Assembly: GCA_903888515.1 (NCBI GenBank)
Contig: CAISTY010000184.1
Coordinates: 1-56,937 of the forward strand
Reading direction: 5' to 3'
Length of the DNA: 56,937 nucleotides
DNA from: Akkermansiaceae bacterium
GTDB taxonomy: Bacteria; Verrucomicrobiota; Verrucomicrobiia; Verrucomicrobiales; Akkermansiaceae
Part shown: positions 56,824 to 56,937 of the stretch, piece by piece
How the letters are laid out: every line of letters begins with the position of its first letter
How positions within the stretch are numbered: the stretch's first letter is position 1
Translations under genes and position numbers: made by a program
The notes under the pieces: generated by a model
Told to the model about the DNA's origin: nothing
Databases searched by the model: none
What the model saw: the letters and a program-made list of their open reading frames with translations, nothing else

Positions 56824-56937
56824 CCATCGGTTCGTCGCTCCGCGACGAAAACACCGCTCTTCGCTCTGCATCATCGCTGCAATCCACCTGCGAGATTCGG
56901 AGTGGTGGCTAAGGGCCTCCAGAAGGGCAGAGCACCC

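Larger units (their letters stand above)
56428..56937. other. Non-coding tail with REP-like inverted repeats
   Basis: About 510 bases with no credible gene. It contains cassette B partial copy 3 (56538-56569), several GTCGCNNAGCGAC / GTCGCTCCGCGAC palindromes, and the long inverted pair described separately. Open frames here are by-products of the palindromes. Confidence 0.6.

Noticed and set aside
1..56937. GTTAG/CTAAC as a simply over-abundant motif, like an uptake sequence or Chi
   Set aside because: My by-eye count is of the same order as expected from base composition alone, so only the codon-context bias is reported as a finding.
1..56937. tRNA or rRNA genes
   Set aside because: No T-loop GGTTCRANTCC-type box or conserved rRNA block was seen in the intergenic regions on either strand.

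Overview
The window looks like a chromosome segment of a Verrucomicrobiota bacterium, probably close to Verrucomicrobiales/Luteolibacter-type lineages. The reasons are the GC-rich coding style, the general lack of Shine-Dalgarno sequences, a VPDSG-type C-terminal sorting signal, an EboD-like dehydroquinate-synthase homologue, and the mix of menaquinone, multiheme-cytochrome and glycyl-radical genes. The lineage is inferred: no rRNA or other phylogenetic marker lies in the window and no database was searched.

Layout. 0-1 kb holds decayed genes: a truncated CNNM/hemolysin-C transporter with a foreign joint at about 140, and a frameshifted trehalase-like remnant. 1-6.6 kb is a signalling block: a FecR-domain protein and an outer-membrane barrel run left, a CHASE2 adenylate cyclase runs right, and a cyclic-nucleotide-binding MscS channel faces the cyclase five bases away. 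6.7-18 kb is mostly housekeeping: a glycosyltransferase, a lipase-like lipoprotein, an RRM RNA-binding protein, a Y-family polymerase, a striking secreted Cys/Lys repeat protein, a Nudix hydrolase, xylose isomerase, an M42 peptidase and RlmN. 18-21.4 kb holds a surface pair (VPDSG-CTERM protein and PKD-domain protein) ending at a strong terminator.

21.5-29.5 kb is a same-strand cluster built around the poorly understood AmmeMemoRadiSam system: a MenA-type prenyltransferase, a membrane-anchored Memo-AMMECR1 fusion, a multi-TM spermidine-synthase-like protein carrying an in-frame array of five 51-bp palindrome-containing repeats, a small membrane protein, a radical SAM enzyme with a Tat-like leader, and the EboD-like cyclase. 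29.6-38.7 kb is mixed housekeeping (YecH-like, HAD, NlpC-like, RdgB, thioredoxin-like, LeuS, SNF2 helicase, pRiA4b ORF-3 family). 39.9-43.1 kb encodes trans-4-hydroxyproline dehydratase (glycyl radical enzyme) and its activase.

43.3-52.5 kb is a leftward run for making and using multiheme cytochromes: an octaheme lipoprotein cytochrome, an MtrB-like porin, a monoheme cytochrome c, a seven-heme NapC/NirT-like membrane cytochrome, a lipoprotein, ResB and CcsA. It reads as an electron conduit from the inner membrane to the cell surface together with its own cytochrome c maturation genes. 52.7-56.9 kb is a repeat-rich graveyard: an IS91 transposase stump, duplicated intergenic cassettes, a PQQ-propeller protein, the tail of an HzsA-like protein, a papain-fold protein whose catalytic Cys is Ala, and inverted REP-like repeats.

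Across the window the rare codons TTA, CTA and ATA appear mainly where they create the short motifs GTTAG/CTAAC or GATAG/CTATC. No tRNA, rRNA, CRISPR array, integrase or intact IS was recognised.
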